From contig NZ_BMIQ01000005.1 in the NCBI RefSeq assembly GCF_014642635.1, positions 248,001 to 312,000 of the forward strand: a stretch of DNA of 64,000 bases. The letters run 5' to 3'. Both the position numbers and the translations under genes were made by a program. Origin of the DNA: Aureimonas endophytica. Lineage in GTDB: Bacteria; Pseudomonadota; Alphaproteobacteria; Rhizobiales; Rhizobiaceae. The notes below the pieces were generated by a model. That model was not told the origin of the DNA, ran no database searches, and saw only the letters and a list, made by a program, of their open reading frames with translations. Shown here piece by piece: positions 38,295-48,199 of this stretch (the first letter of the stretch is position 1; every line of letters starts with the position of its first letter).

Positions 38295-40685
38295 ATGAGC
38301 GTGGCGCATTATTTCGACACGATGGATTACGGCCCGGCCCCCGAGGCGGAGGGTCCGGCGCGCGACTGGCTGGGGCGTCATGCCGAGGGTTTCGGCCATT
38401 TCATCGACGGCGCCTTCCGCCCGGCGGCGGAGGGCGGTGCCTTCGAGAGCTTCGAGCCGGCGACCGGCCGGCCGCTGGCGAGGCTCGCCGCCGGCACGGC
38501 GACGGATGTGGAGGCGGCGGTCGCGGCCGCCCGGCGGGCGCAGGGCCCCTGGGCGAAGCTCGGCGGCCATGGCCGCGCGCGCCATCTCTACGCGCTGGCC
38601 CGGATGGTGCAGCGCCACGGCCGGCTGCTCGCCGTCCTGGAGGCGATCGACAACGGCAAGCCGATCCGCGAGACGCGCGATCTCGACGTGCCGCTCGTCG
38701 CCCGCCACTTCTACCATCATGCCGGCTGGGCGCAGCTCCAGGCGACCGAGTTCGCCGGCTATTCGCCGCTCGGCGTCGTCGGCCAGATCATTCCCTGGAA
38801 CTTCCCGCTGCTGATGCTGGCCTGGAAGATCGCGCCGGCGCTGGCGCTCGGCAATACGGTGGTCCTGAAGCCGGCGGAATATACCTCGCTGACGGCGCTG
38901 CTCTTCGCAGAGCTCGCGAGCGAGGCCGGCCTGCCGGACGGCGTCCTCAACGTCGTGACGGGCGCCGGCGAGACCGGCGCCGCCATCGTCGAGCATCCCG
39001 GCATCGACAAGATCGCCTTCACCGGCTCGACCGAGGTCGGCCGCGCGATCCGCGAGAAGACCGCCGGCACGGGCAAGCGCCTGACGCTGGAACTCGGCGG
39101 CAAGTCGCCCTTCATCGTCTTCGAGGACGCCGATCTCGACGCGGCGGTCGAGGGCGTGGTGGACGCCATCTGGTTCAACCAGGGCCAGGTCTGCTGCGCC
39201 GGCTCGCGCCTCCTCATCCAGGAGGGCATCGCCCCGGATTTCGTGCGTCGCCTGAAGCGCCGCATGGCGGCGATGCGGGTCGGCTCGCCCCTCGATAAGG
39301 CGGTGGACATGGGTGCGATCGTCGATCCCGTGCAGCTTCGCCGGATCGAGGCGCTCGTCGCCGCCGGCGTCGCGGAAGGCGCCGTGCTCCATCAGGCGCC
39401 GGTGGCGCTGCCGGAGGGCGGCGGCTCCTTCTATCCGCCGACACTGCTCACCGAGGTTCATCCGAGCTCGATCGTGGCGCGCGAGGAGATCTTCGGGCCG
39501 GTCGCGGTGGCGATGACCTTCCGCACGCCGGACGAGGCGGTGATGCTCGCCAACAATTCGCGCTACGGCCTCGCCGCCAGCCTGTGGAGCGAGACGCTGG
39601 GCCTCGCGCTCGACATCGCGCCGAAGCTCCAGGCCGGCGTCGTCTGGATCAACGCCACCAATCTCTTCGATGCCGGCGTCGGCTTCGGCGGCTATCGCGA
39701 AAGCGGCTTCGGCCGCGAGGGCGGGCGCGAGGGCGCGCTGGAATATCTGAAGCCCGACGCCTGGGCCGGCCGCGCTCCGCGCGAGGCGGTGCCGGCGCTA
39801 GAGGCGGCAGATGCGGGGCCACGCGGCTTCGAGCTTCGCGCCATCGACCGCACCGCCAAGCTCTTCGTCGGCGGCCGCCAGGCGCGGCCCGACGGCAACG
39901 GCTCGCGGGTGATCCGCTCGGCATCCGGCGCGGCGATCGGCGAGGTCGGCGAGGGCAATCGCAAGGATCTGCGCAATGCCGTCGCGGCGGCGCGGGCCGC
40001 CGAGGGCTGGTCGCGCGCCTCGACGCACAACCGCGCGCAGATCCTCTACTATCTCGCCGAGAACCTTTCGGCGCGGGCAGGGGAGTTCGCCGCCCGCATC
40101 GCGTCCGCGACGGGGGTCGACGCGGCCGGGGCGGGGCGGGAGGTGGACATGGCGGTGTCCCGCCTCTTCACCTACGGCGCCTTTGCGGACAAGTTCGACG
40201 GCGCGGTCCATTCGCCGCCGCTGCGCGGCGTCGCGCTCGCCATGCACGAGCCGATCGGCACGGTGGGCGTCGTCTGCCCGGACGAGGCGCCGCTTCTCGC
40301 CTTCGTCAGCCTCGTCGCGCCGCTGATCGCGACCGGCAACCGGGTCGTCGCGGTGCCGAGCGAGAAGCATCCCCTCAGCGTCACCGATCTCTATCAGGTC
40401 TTCGAGACGTCGGACCTGCCGGCGGGCGTCGTCAATGTCGTTACCGGCGACCGCGAAAGCTTGACGAAGGATCTGGCGAGCCACGACGATCTCGACGCGC
40501 TCTGGGTCTTCGGTTCCAGGACGGCTTCGCGGGAGGCGGAGCGTCTGTCGGCCGGCAACCTGAAGCGCACGCTCGTCGACCACGGGCTGTCGCTCGACTG
40601 GAGCGATCCGGCGGCGGCCGAGGGGCGCATCTTCCTCACCCATGCGGTGCAGGTGAAGAACATCTGGATTCCCTACGGAGACTGA
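38295..40685 (+). CDS. Double-domain aldehyde dehydrogenase (ALDH16-like), copy 2
   Basis: 796 residues, same architecture as the copy at 10233. The first domain (about 25-485) has catalytic Cys300 (GQVCCAGSR) and the LELGGKSP glutamate; the second (about 515-796) is an ALDH-like remnant lacking the catalytic Cys. N-terminal YFDTMDYGPAPEAE is shared with the paralogue. Likely oxidises the acetaldehyde formed by DERA to acetate. It is 3 bases downstream of deoC. Confidence 0.9.
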   Translation: MSVAHYFDTMDYGPAPEAEGPARDWLGRHAEGFGHFIDGAFRPAAEGGAFESFEPATGRPLARLAAGTATDVEAAVAAARRAQGPWAKLGGHGRARHLYALARMVQRHGRLLAVLEAIDNGKPIRETRDLDVPLVARHFYHHAGWAQLQATEFAGYSPLGVVGQIIPWNFPLLMLAWKIAPALALGNTVVLKPAEYTSLTALLFAELASEAGLPDGVLNVVTGAGETGAAIVEHPGIDKIAFTGSTEVGRAIREKTAGTGKRLTLELGGKSPFIVFEDADLDAAVEGVVDAIWFNQGQVCCAGSRLLIQEGIAPDFVRRLKRRMAAMRVGSPLDKAVDMGAIVDPVQLRRIEALVAAGVAEGAVLHQAPVALPEGGGSFYPPTLLTEVHPSSIVAREEIFGPVAVAMTFRTPDEAVMLANNSRYGLAASLWSETLGLALDIAPKLQAGVVWINATNLFDAGVGFGGYRESGFGREGGREGALEYLKPDAWAGRAPREAVPALEAADAGPRGFELRAIDRTAKLFVGGRQARPDGNGSRVIRSASGAAIGEVGEGNRKDLRNAVAAARAAEGWSRASTHNRAQILYYLAENLSARAGEFAARIASATGVDAAGAGREVDMAVSRLFTYGAFADKFDGAVHSPPLRGVALAMHEPIGTVGVVCPDEAPLLAFVSLVAPLIATGNRVVAVPSEKHPLSVTDLYQVFETSDLPAGVVNVVTGDRESLTKDLASHDDLDALWVFGSRTASREAERLSAGNLKRTLVDHGLSLDWSDPAAAEGRIFLTHAVQVKNIWIPYGD

Positions 40686-40732
40686 TCGTCTCGGGAATCT
40701 GAAGGACATCGGACGCGCGAGGGAGGACGAGC

Positions 40733-41188
40733 GTGCTGAAGAACCTGAATCCGCTGTTGAACGCGGATGTGCTGCAGGCCCTCAGGGCGATGGGGCATGG
40801 CGACCGCGTGGTCGTCTGCGACACCAATTTCCCGGCCGACTCGGTGGCGCGGGAGACCGTCCTCGGCAAGCTCCTGCACATCGACAACGTGCCGGGGCCG
40901 CGCGCCATCGCCGCCATTCTGTCGGTGCTGCCGCTCGACGGTTTCGTGGACGACGCGGCGATGCGCATGGAGATCGTCGGCCAGCCGGATGAGATCCCCG
41001 ACGTGCAGCGCGAGGTGCAGGCCGAGATCGACCGGGCGGAAGGCCGGTCCTGGCCGATGGGCTCCATCGAGCGCATGGAATTCTACGAGCATGCCCGGAA
41101 GAGCTATTGCGTGATCGCCACCGGCGAGCGCCGCTTCTACGGCTGCTTCATCTTCCGCAAGGGCGTCATCGCGCCGGACGGACAGTGA
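40733..41188 (+). CDS. RbsD/FucU-family sugar mutarotase
   Basis: 151 residues with a GTG start after GGGAGGACG. The family hallmark is MGHGDRVVVCDTNFP (about residues 21-35), with the His that catalyses anomer exchange; C-terminal Y/F/R residues (RRFYGCFIFRKGV) complete the fold. It resembles FucU more than RbsD. It lies between the ALDH16-like and ribokinase-like genes, so it likely supplies the correct anomer of the imported sugar. Confidence 0.9.
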   Translation: MLKNLNPLLNADVLQALRAMGHGDRVVVCDTNFPADSVARETVLGKLLHIDNVPGPRAIAAILSVLPLDGFVDDAAMRMEIVGQPDEIPDVQREVQAEIDRAEGRSWPMGSIERMEFYEHARKSYCVIATGERRFYGCFIFRKGVIAPDGQ

Positions 41189-41190
41189 CC

Positions 41191-42114
41191 ATGCCGGGGC
41201 AGGGCGTCGCCATTCTCGGCATCTTCGTCGCCGATCTCGCCTTCCGCTCGGGGCGAATGCCGGCGGTGGGCGAGACCATCGCCGGATCGGGCTTCGCCAT
41301 GGGACCCGGCGGCAAGGGCTCGAACCAGGCCGTCGCGGCGGCGCGGGCCGGCGCCTCCGTGCGCTTCGTGTCCAAGCTCGGCCGCGATGCCTTCGGCGAC
41401 ATCGCGGTCGCCACCTGGGAGCGCGAGGGCATCGCGCCGCATGTCGCACGGGTCGAGACGGCGACGGGCGCCGCCTTCATCTATGTCAACGAGGTGAACG
41501 GCGAGAACGCCATCATCGTCGTGCCGGGCGCGGCTGGATCGCTGTCGCCGGGCGATGTCGAGGCGGCGCGCGACGCCATCGCCTCGGCGGCGGTCTTCGT
41601 CACGCAGCTCGAACAGCCGCAGGATGCCGCCCTTCGCGGCCTCGAGATCGCGCGGGAGGCCGGCGTCGCGACGATCTTCAATCCCGCCCCGGCCGCGCCG
41701 GTGGACGACGTCTTCTATGGCTTGAGCAGCTTCGTCGTGCCGAACGAGACCGAGGCCGCCGCCCTGACCGGCCTGCCGCTGCGCTCGCTCGACGACGCGC
41801 GGCGGGCGGGCGACTGGTTCCTCGCCAAGGGCGCCGGCACCGCGCTGATCACGCTCGGCGAGCGCGGCGTCCTTCTGCACGGGCGCGGCGCCTCCGACCA
41901 TGTCCCCGCCGTCGCCGCCGGGCCGGTGGTGGAAACGGCGGGCGCGGGTGACGCCTTCGTCGGCGCCTTCGCCGCGGCGCTCGCCAAAGGGCTCGATCCG
42001 CTCGCCGCCGCCCGTTTCGGCGCGGCCGCCGCCGGCATTTCCGTCACGCGCCCCGGCACCGCGCCCTCCATGCCGCATCTCGACGAGGTGCAGGCCCTTC
42101 TGGCGAGGGCCTGA
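41191..42114 (+). CDS. Ribokinase-like PfkB-family carbohydrate kinase
   Basis: 307 residues. The PfkB-1 signature GPGGKGSNQAVAAARAGA is at about residues 36-53 and the C-terminal PfkB-2/anion-hole motif ETAGAGDAFVGAF includes the catalytic Asp. ATG at 41191 lies 2 bases after the mutarotase stop; a GTG 6 bases earlier is an alternative. It probably phosphorylates the imported pentose or deoxypentose to feed DERA. Its stop overlaps the permease start by 1 base. Confidence 0.9.
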   Translation: MPGQGVAILGIFVADLAFRSGRMPAVGETIAGSGFAMGPGGKGSNQAVAAARAGASVRFVSKLGRDAFGDIAVATWEREGIAPHVARVETATGAAFIYVNEVNGENAIIVVPGAAGSLSPGDVEAARDAIASAAVFVTQLEQPQDAALRGLEIAREAGVATIFNPAPAAPVDDVFYGLSSFVVPNETEAAALTGLPLRSLDDARRAGDWFLAKGAGTALITLGERGVLLHGRGASDHVPAVAAGPVVETAGAGDAFVGAFAAALAKGLDPLAAARFGAAAAGISVTRPGTAPSMPHLDEVQALLARA

Positions 42115-42986
42115 TGCGCGAGGACCCGATCAAGCACGTCTTCATCTGGCCGGCGGTGATCGTCGTCCTTCTCGTGTCGATCTTCCCGCTCGTCTATTCG
42201 CTGACCACGAGCTTCATGAGCTTCCGCCTCGTGCCGCCGACGCCGCCGCGCTTCGTCGGGCTCGACAACTACTGGAATCTCCTGCAGCAGCCGCGCTTCT
42301 GGACGGTGGTGCGCACCACCTCGCTGATCGCCTTCGTGGCCGTCGCCCTGCAATATGTCATCGGCTTCGCCGTCGCGATGGCGCTGAACATGAAGATCCC
42401 CGGCGAGCGGCTGTTCCGCGTCGGCTTCCTTCTGCCGATGCTGCTCGCCCCGGTCGCGGTCGCCCTCATCGCCCGCATGATCTTCCACCCGACCATGGGA
42501 CCGCTCAACCAGTTCATGAGCGCTCTCGGCTTTCCGAACATTCCCTTCCTCACGTCCGAGGGCTGGGCGCTCGCCTGCATCGTCGCGGTCGAGGTCTGGC
42601 AATGGACGCCCTTCGTCATCCTCCTGCTCCTCGCCGGCCTCCAGACCCTGCCGGAGGACGTCTACGAGGCGGCGGCGCTGGAAAACGCGACGCCCTGGCA
42701 GCAGTTCTGGGGCATCACCTTCCCGATGATGCTGCCGATCTCGGCGGCGGTGGTCTTCGTGCGGCTGATCGAGAGCTACAAGATCATGGACACGGTCTTC
42801 GTCATGACCGGCGGCGGGCCGGGCGTGTCGACCGAGACGCTGACGCTCTTCGCCTATCAGGAAGGGTTCAAGAAGTTCAATCTCGGCTACACCTCGGCCT
42901 TGAGCTTCCTGTTCCTGATCGTGATCACGGTGATCGGCACGCTCTATCTCGCCGTGCTGCGCCCGCATCTGGAGAAGCGGCGATGA
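42114..42986 (+). CDS. CUT1 sugar ABC transporter permease (MalF type)
   Basis: 290 residues with six membrane segments and the EAA loop LPEDVYEAAALENATPWQQF. It starts 1 base into the kinase stop (TGATG) and overlaps the next gene by 4 bases. Part of the importer for the second deo locus. Confidence 0.9.
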   Translation: MREDPIKHVFIWPAVIVVLLVSIFPLVYSLTTSFMSFRLVPPTPPRFVGLDNYWNLLQQPRFWTVVRTTSLIAFVAVALQYVIGFAVAMALNMKIPGERLFRVGFLLPMLLAPVAVALIARMIFHPTMGPLNQFMSALGFPNIPFLTSEGWALACIVAVEVWQWTPFVILLLLAGLQTLPEDVYEAAALENATPWQQFWGITFPMMLPISAAVVFVRLIESYKIMDTVFVMTGGGPGVSTETLTLFAYQEGFKKFNLGYTSALSFLFLIVITVIGTLYLAVLRPHLEKRR

Positions 42987-44017
42987 CGCGCCGGCTCGCC
43001 GATCTCGGCCCCCTGGCGCGGACCCTCGTCGTCGCCGGCGTCCTCTTCTGGGCGTTTCTCACGCTGTTTCCGATCTATTGGGTGGCGATCACCGCCTTCA
43101 AGGCGCCGACCGGCGTCTTCGGCGGCCCGACCTATCTGCCCTTCGTCGATTTCGAGCCGACCCTCGCCGCCTGGCGGGACATCCTGGCCGGCATCCGCGG
43201 CCAGTTCTTCCGCACCTTCGTGAATTCGCTGGTGGTCAGCTTCTCGGCGGCGGTGCTCGCCACCGCCTTCGGCACGATGGCGGCCTATGCGCTGGTGCGC
43301 TTTCCGTTCCGCGTGCGGCTCGCCTCCGGCCTCGCCTTCTTCGCCGTCGCGCTCGGCGGCTATCTCGCCGGCTACTATCTCCTGGGGCTGGGGCGCGGCG
43401 CGGCGCTGATGACCTCCTTCGTGGTGGCCCTGGTCCTCGCCATCCTCGTCAACCGCCTGCGCGTGCCCGGACCGGTGCTCGGCAACGAGGACATCATCTT
43501 CTGGTTCGTCAGCCAGCGCATGTTTCCGCCCATCGTCACCGCCTTCGCCCTGTTCCTCATGTATTCGGAGGCCGGACGGGCCGGGCTGAAGCTCGTCGAC
43601 ACCTATTGGGGCCTGACGCTCTGCTACGTCGCCTTCTCCATGCCAATCGTCGTCTGGCTGATGCGCGACTTCTTCGCCGCCCTTCCCGTCGAGGTGGAGG
43701 AGGCGGCCATGGTCGACAATGTGCCGACCTGGCGGATCTTTCTCGGCATCGTCGTGCCGATGGCGGCGCCGGGTCTGGCGGCGACCTTCATGATCACGCT
43801 GTCCTTCGTCTGGAACGAGTTCCTGTTCGCGCTTTTCCTGACGAATTCGCAATGGCAGACCCTGCCGATCCTCGTCGCCGGCCAGAACAGCCAGCGCGGC
43901 GACGAATGGTGGGCGATTTCCGCCGCGACCCTCATCGCCATCGTGCCGATGATGGTCATGGCCACGCTGCTCAGCAGGCTGATGCGGTCGGGCTTGATGT
44001 TGGGAGCCATCAAGTGA
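42983..44017 (+). CDS. CUT1 sugar ABC transporter permease (MalG type) with internal insertion
   Basis: 344 residues against a usual 270-290. The MalG core is clear: first membrane segment with TLFPIYWVAITAFK, TMAAYALVRFPF near residue 100, EAA loop LPVEVEEAAMVDNVPTWRIF, and C-terminal LMRSGLMLGAIK. Between about residues 113 and 165 there is an extra block containing two strongly hydrophobic segments (around GLAFFAVALGGYLAGYYLLG and TSFVVALVLAILVNRLRV). The reading frame is continuous. Effect on topology is unknown. Confidence 0.87.
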   Translation: MTRRLADLGPLARTLVVAGVLFWAFLTLFPIYWVAITAFKAPTGVFGGPTYLPFVDFEPTLAAWRDILAGIRGQFFRTFVNSLVVSFSAAVLATAFGTMAAYALVRFPFRVRLASGLAFFAVALGGYLAGYYLLGLGRGAALMTSFVVALVLAILVNRLRVPGPVLGNEDIIFWFVSQRMFPPIVTAFALFLMYSEAGRAGLKLVDTYWGLTLCYVAFSMPIVVWLMRDFFAALPVEVEEAAMVDNVPTWRIFLGIVVPMAAPGLAATFMITLSFVWNEFLFALFLTNSQWQTLPILVAGQNSQRGDEWWAISAATLIAIVPMMVMATLLSRLMRSGLMLGAIK

Positions 44018-44061
44018 CCGCGTCCTACCGCCCGTCTCGGGCCACAAGGGGAGGAAGACAG

Positions 44062-45513
44062 ATGAGGAAATGGATTCTCGCGGCGCTCGCCGCCACTTCG
44101 CTGGCCGGCGCCGCTCCGGCCCGCGCCGCCTGCGATCCCGACTATTCGGGCGTCCAGCTGAACTTCGCCAGCCAGACCGGGCCCTATATCGCCTCGGCGC
44201 TGCAGATGGCCGCGAAGAAGTGGCACGACAAGACCTGCGGCACGGTGAACGTGGTGGAGTTCCCCTGGTCGGAGCTCTATCCGAAGATCGTGACGGCGCT
44301 CACCTCGGGCGAGGCGACCTTCGACGGCATCACCTTCCCGCCCGCCTGGGCGCCGGACTTCACCGACTTCCTGACCGAGATGCCGGCGGAGATGCGCCAG
44401 GGCAAGGACTGGGACGACATCGCCCCGGTCTATCGCGACCGCCTGATGGTGTGGAACGACAAGGTCCTGTCGCAGTCGATGGACGGCGACGTGCATACCT
44501 ATACCTACCGGATCGACCTCTTCGAGGACCCGAAGGAAAAGACCGACTTCAAGGCCAAGTACGGCTACGATCTCGCGCCGCCGAAGACCTGGAAGCAATA
44601 TACCGACATCGCCGAGTTCTTCCATCGGCCGGACAAGAACCTCTGGGGCGTCGCCGAGGCCTATCGGCGCGGCGGCCAGCAGTTCTGGTTCTTCTTCAGC
44701 CATGCGGCGGCCTATACCAACCATCCGGACAATCCGGGCTCGATGTTCTTCGATCCGGAGACGATGAACGCTCAGATCAACAATCCCGGCTGGCTGCGGG
44801 GGCTGGAGGAGTATATCCGCGCCTCCAAGCTCGCGCCGCCGAACGCGCTGAACTTCTCCTTCGGCGAGGTGAACGCGGCCATGGCGGGCGGCCAGGTGGC
44901 GGAATCGATCGGCTGGGGCGATACGGGCGTCATCGCGGCCGATCCCAAGCAGTCGAAGATCTCCGGCAAGGTCGGCTCGGCCGTGCTGCCGGGCTCCGAC
45001 GAGATCTGGAACGCCAAGACGAAGAAGTGGGACAAGTTCCCGGAGATCATCTCCTCGCCCTTCATGGCCTTCGGCGGCTGGCAGGCGGCCGTGCCGCAGA
45101 CGACTCCGCATCCGGACGCCGCCTGGAACTTCATCCACTTCCTGACCAGCCCCGAGATCTCGGGCGAGGCGACGGTGACGGGCGGCACGGGCGTCAATCC
45201 CTATCGCCTGTCGCATACGAGCGACGTGAAGCGCTGGTCGACGATCTTCACCGATCGCGAGGCGAAGGAATATCTCGGCGCCCAGGCGGATTCGATCGCC
45301 GCCAAGAACGTCGCGCTCGACATGCGCCTGCCCGGCTATTTCTCCTATACGGAAGTGGTCGAGATCGAGCTCTCCAAAGCGCTGGCCGGCGAGGAGGAGC
45401 CGCAGAAGGCGCTCGACACGATCGCGGCGGAATGGAACCGGCTGACCGACGAGTTCGGCCGCGACAAGCAGCTCGCCGCCTATCGCGCCGCGATGGGCCT
45501 GCCGGCGAAGTAA
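44062..45513 (+). CDS. Extracellular sugar-binding protein of the second deo locus transporter
   Basis: 483 residues with a signal peptide ending near residue 22 (GAAPARAA). The mature part is a family-1 solute-binding protein; [20 protein letters not shown] and [20 protein letters not shown] are visible. The start at 44062 follows GGGGAGGAA by about 7 bases. Ligand unknown; FucU, ribokinase and DERA imply a pentose, deoxypentose or nucleoside-like compound. Confidence 0.9.
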   Translation: MRKWILAALAATSLAGAAPARAACDPDYSGVQLNFASQTGPYIASALQMAAKKWHDKTCGTVNVVEFPWSELYPKIVTALTSGEATFDGITFPPAWAPDFTDFLTEMPAEMRQGKDWDDIAPVYRDRLMVWNDKVLSQSMDGDVHTYTYRIDLFEDPKEKTDFKAKYGYDLAPPKTWKQYTDIAEFFHRPDKNLWGVAEAYRRGGQQFWFFFSHAAAYTNHPDNPGSMFFDPETMNAQINNPGWLRGLEEYIRASKLAPPNALNFSFGEVNAAMAGGQVAESIGWGDTGVIAADPKQSKISGKVGSAVLPGSDEIWNAKTKKWDKFPEIISSPFMAFGGWQAAVPQTTPHPDAAWNFIHFLTSPEISGEATVTGGTGVNPYRLSHTSDVKRWSTIFTDREAKEYLGAQADSIAAKNVALDMRLPGYFSYTEVVEIELSKALAGEEEPQKALDTIAAEWNRLTDEFGRDKQLAAYRAAMGLPAK

Positions 45514-45526
45514 GCCGGCGGCGGTG

Positions 45527-45551
45527 GCGGCGGGCCTTCCCGGCCCGCCGC
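45527..45551 (+). terminator. Hairpin between binding-protein and ATPase genes of the second deo locus
   Basis: GCGGCGGGCC, five bases, GGCCCGCCGC form a 10-bp stem 13 bases after the binding-protein stop, followed by GCCTTTCCT. Likely a partial terminator or mRNA stabiliser reducing ATPase expression. Confidence 0.55.
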
Positions 45552-45589
45552 GCCTTTCCTCGACGATCAAGCACTGGAGCGGCGTTCCC

Positions 45590-46681
45590 ATGGCCGGGGT
45601 CACACTCGAAGGCGTCACCAAGACCTATGGCGCGGTGACGGTCATTCCGCCGCTCGACCTTGAGATCCGCGACCGCGAATTCGTCGTGCTCGTCGGGCCG
45701 TCGGGTTGCGGCAAGACGACGACGCTGCGGATGATCGCGGGGCTGGAAAGCGCCTCGGGCGGGCGGATCGCGATCGGCGAGCGCGAGGTGACGGATCTGC
45801 GGCCGGGCCTGCGCAACTGTTCCATGGTGTTCCAGAACTACGCGCTCTATCCGCATATGACGGTGGCCGAGAACATCAGCTACGGCATGCGCGTGCGCGG
45901 CACCGGCCAGACGGAGATCGCCGCCGCCGTGGCGCGCGCCGCGCGCGTCCTCAACCTCGAACCCTATCTGGCGCGGCGGCCGAAGCAGCTTTCCGGCGGC
46001 CAGCGCCAGCGCGTCGCCATCGGCCGCGCCATCGTGCGCGAGCCGGACGTCTTCCTGTTCGACGAGCCGCTCTCCAATCTCGACGCCAAGCTGCGGATCG
46101 AGATGCGCACCGAGATCAAGGCGCTGCATCGGCGCCTCGCCACGACGATCGTCTATGTCACCCACGATCAGGTCGAGGCCATGACCATGGCGGATCGCGT
46201 CGTGGTGATGAATGGCGGCCGCATCGAGCAGGCGGCCGATCCGATCACCCTCTACGAGAAGCCGGACAATCTCTTCGTCGCGGCCTTCATCGGCGCCCCT
46301 TCGATGAACTTCCTCGAGGGCCGCGTCGAGCGCGGGGAGGGCGGCCCGACGTTCCGGGCCGATGGCGGGGTCGAGCTGCCGCTTCCGCCGCGCTTCCACG
46401 CCGCCGCGCTTGCGGGGCAAGGCCAGGCCGTGGTGCTCGGCATCCGGCCCGAGCATGCGCTGCCGGTCGGCGCCGCCGGCCCGGCCGTCCGCCTCGCGGT
46501 GCGCGACGTCGAACCGCTCGGCCCCCATACGCTGCTGATCGGCCAGGTCGGCGCCGCGCCCTTCACCGCCGAGGCCTCGGCCCATACGCCCGTCGCGCCC
46601 GACGAGACGGTGTCGATCCCGCTCGACCTCGACCGGATGCACCTGTTCGACAAGGCAAGCGGCAAGGCGATCGGGCGCTGA
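45590..46681 (+). CDS. CUT1 sugar ABC transporter ATP-binding protein (UgpC/MsmK type)
   Basis: 363 residues. Walker [10 protein letters not shown] at about 37-45, Q-loop [13 protein letters not shown], signature LSGGQRQRV, Walker [18 protein letters not shown] region from about 240. The ATG at 45590 gives the family N terminus; an upstream in-frame start at 45524 lies inside the hairpin and is unlikely. Last gene of the second deo locus. Confidence 0.92.
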   Translation: MAGVTLEGVTKTYGAVTVIPPLDLEIRDREFVVLVGPSGCGKTTTLRMIAGLESASGGRIAIGEREVTDLRPGLRNCSMVFQNYALYPHMTVAENISYGMRVRGTGQTEIAAAVARAARVLNLEPYLARRPKQLSGGQRQRVAIGRAIVREPDVFLFDEPLSNLDAKLRIEMRTEIKALHRRLATTIVYVTHDQVEAMTMADRVVVMNGGRIEQAADPITLYEKPDNLFVAAFIGAPSMNFLEGRVERGEGGPTFRADGGVELPLPPRFHAAALAGQGQAVVLGIRPEHALPVGAAGPAVRLAVRDVEPLGPHTLLIGQVGAAPFTAEASAHTPVAPDETVSIPLDLDRMHLFDKASGKAIGR

Positions 46682-46705
46682 GGGGGACGGGATTTCGCGC
46701 AGGCA

Positions 46706-47185
46706 TCATTCGCGCCGCGGGTCGGTCCCGGCTTTGCCCGAGAGCTCCTTCAGGACGTCGAGAAAGACCGCGAAGCGGTCCGGGCCGACCTCGCGGGACC
46801 ATTCGGTCTGGAGATAAGTCAGGCGCGCGTGGATCGCGTCGGCGATCGCCCAGCCGCGCGGCGTCAGATGCACCAGACGCCGATCCGCGTCGCCCTCCGC
46901 GCGGCGCTCGACATAGCCGAGACTTTCGAGCTGGCCGAGAAGGTAGTTCACGGCCTGGCGCGAGATGTTCTTCCGCCGTGCCAGCTCGGACGGCCGCACG
47001 CCGTCGGGCAGCGGATAGGAGAAGACGGCGAAATGGGCATCCTGGAACTCGGGAAAGCCCGCCGCGTGGATCGCCTCCAGAAGCTCGGCCCGCACATGCT
47101 GCCAGGTGATGCGCATGAGTGCGCCGAAGCTCGGCGGCGGCAGCGTGCGCTTGGAAGGCGGGGCGGCGTCGTAAGGATCGTCCAT
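46706..47185 (-). CDS. MarR-family transcriptional regulator
   Basis: 159 residues with a winged HTH: ARRKNISRQAVNYLLGQLES (about 70-89) and the wing RRAEGDADRRLVHLTPRG. MarR proteins are usually dimeric repressors released by small ligands. The gene diverges from two cupin genes, with two palindromic sites in the 64-base gap, so it very likely represses itself and the cupins. Confidence 0.88.
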   Translation of the reverse strand: MDDPYDAAPPSKRTLPPPSFGALMRITWQHVRAELLEAIHAAGFPEFQDAHFAVFSYPLPDGVRPSELARRKNISRQAVNYLLGQLESLGYVERRAEGDADRRLVHLTPRGWAIADAIHARLTYLQTEWSREVGPDRFAVFLDVLKELSGKAGTDPRRE

Positions 47186-47195
47186 TGACAGCCTT

Positions 47196-47233
47196 GTAAA
47201 GTGGCTTTACGCCTATCTGTAAAGTCACTTTAC
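47196..47233. promoter_or_regulatory. Twin palindromic operators between marR-like and cupin genes
   Basis: GTAAAGTGGCTTTAC (47196-47210; 6+3+6 inverted repeat) and GTAAAGTCACTTTAC (47219-47233; 7+1+7 perfect) start 23 bases apart, about two helical turns, in the intergenic gap. They are the probable MarR operator. Confidence 0.8.
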
Positions 47234-47249
47234 AACGGATGCGCCACCG

Positions 47250-47669
47250 ATGGAAGCGGATGACCGGGATCTGGTGCGCATCGGCGATCTCGAACTCCGT
47301 TTCAGGATCGGCGAGCCCTCCGCCACCGTCTTCGAGTTCCGCGTGCCGCCCCGGGCCCGCGTTCCCGCCCCGCACCATCACGCCGAAGCGGACGAGATCG
47401 TCTATGGCCTCGACGGCATCCTGACGGTGACCCTCGACGGCGTGGTCCGGGAACTGGCGCCGGGCGAGGCCGTCTTCATCCCGCGCGGCCGCGTGCATCA
47501 TCACGAGAACCGGCATCCCGGTCCCGCCCGCGCCCTGGTCGTGATCACGCCCGGCACGATCACCCGCGCCTATTTCGAGGAGCTGGCGGCGGTGATCGAC
47601 GGGCCGGGCCGGCCGGACCCCGAAAAGGTGCATGCCGTCATGGCGCGTCACGGCCTCGTGCCGGCCTGA
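47250..47669 (+). CDS. Cupin-domain protein
   Basis: 139 residues. Cupin motif 1 is APHHHAEADEIVYGLDG, with His and Glu metal ligands, and motif 2 is FIPRGRVHHHENR. A single beta-barrel, probably metal-dependent. It is the first gene divergent from the MarR regulator, 16 bases after the second operator; enzymatic role unknown. Confidence 0.85.
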   Translation: MEADDRDLVRIGDLELRFRIGEPSATVFEFRVPPRARVPAPHHHAEADEIVYGLDGILTVTLDGVVRELAPGEAVFIPRGRVHHHENRHPGPARALVVITPGTITRAYFEELAAVIDGPGRPDPEKVHAVMARHGLVPA

Positions 47670-47715
47670 CCTCTTCCGAAGATACCAATCGCCCCCGCAA
47701 CCGAGCCGTCCTCCG

Positions 47716-48174
47716 ATGTCCGAGACGCAGACCGACACCTACTTCCTCGCCGGCACGCTCCTGCGCTTCCTTCAGCGCGATCCGGAGGCGGGCTACTGCC
47801 TCGTCGAGGCGCTGGTCGCGCCGGGCGCCGGCCCGCCGCCCAACCGCCATCCGACCGACGACGAGGCCTTCCACGTTCTGGAGGGCACGTTCGAGTTCGG
47901 CATCGGCGCCGAGATCCTGCGGCTCGGCGCCGGCGGGTTCGTCCGCGTCCCGCTCGGCGAAGCGCATACGTTCAGGAATGTCGGGGAGGCACCCGGACGC
48001 CTGCTCATCGTCAACACGCCCGGCACGCTGCATGTGAACTTCTTCTCGCAGGCCGGCGAGCCCATGCCGCCCGGCACCTGGCGCCTGCCCGATCCCATGC
48101 CCGCGCCCGACGTGGCGCGGCTTCTCGAAACCGGCCGCCGCAACGGCATGGAATTCCTGCTGCCGGAGTCCTGA
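47716..48174 (+). CDS. Cupin-domain protein, second of a pair
   Basis: 152 residues. Motif 1 is PPNRHPTDDEAFHVLEGTFEF and motif 2 VRVPLGEAHTFRNVG; the HxH of motif 1 is reduced to a single His. The 45-base gap to the upstream cupin suggests one operon under MarR control. Quercetinase-like cupins and small-molecule dioxygenases are possibilities, but no substrate can be named. Confidence 0.85.
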   Translation: MSETQTDTYFLAGTLLRFLQRDPEAGYCLVEALVAPGAGPPPNRHPTDDEAFHVLEGTFEFGIGAEILRLGAGGFVRVPLGEAHTFRNVGEAPGRLLIVNTPGTLHVNFFSQAGEPMPPGTWRLPDPMPAPDVARLLETGRRNGMEFLLPES

Positions 48175-48199
48175 GGAGGCGCGGAAGGCAGGCCGCGCG

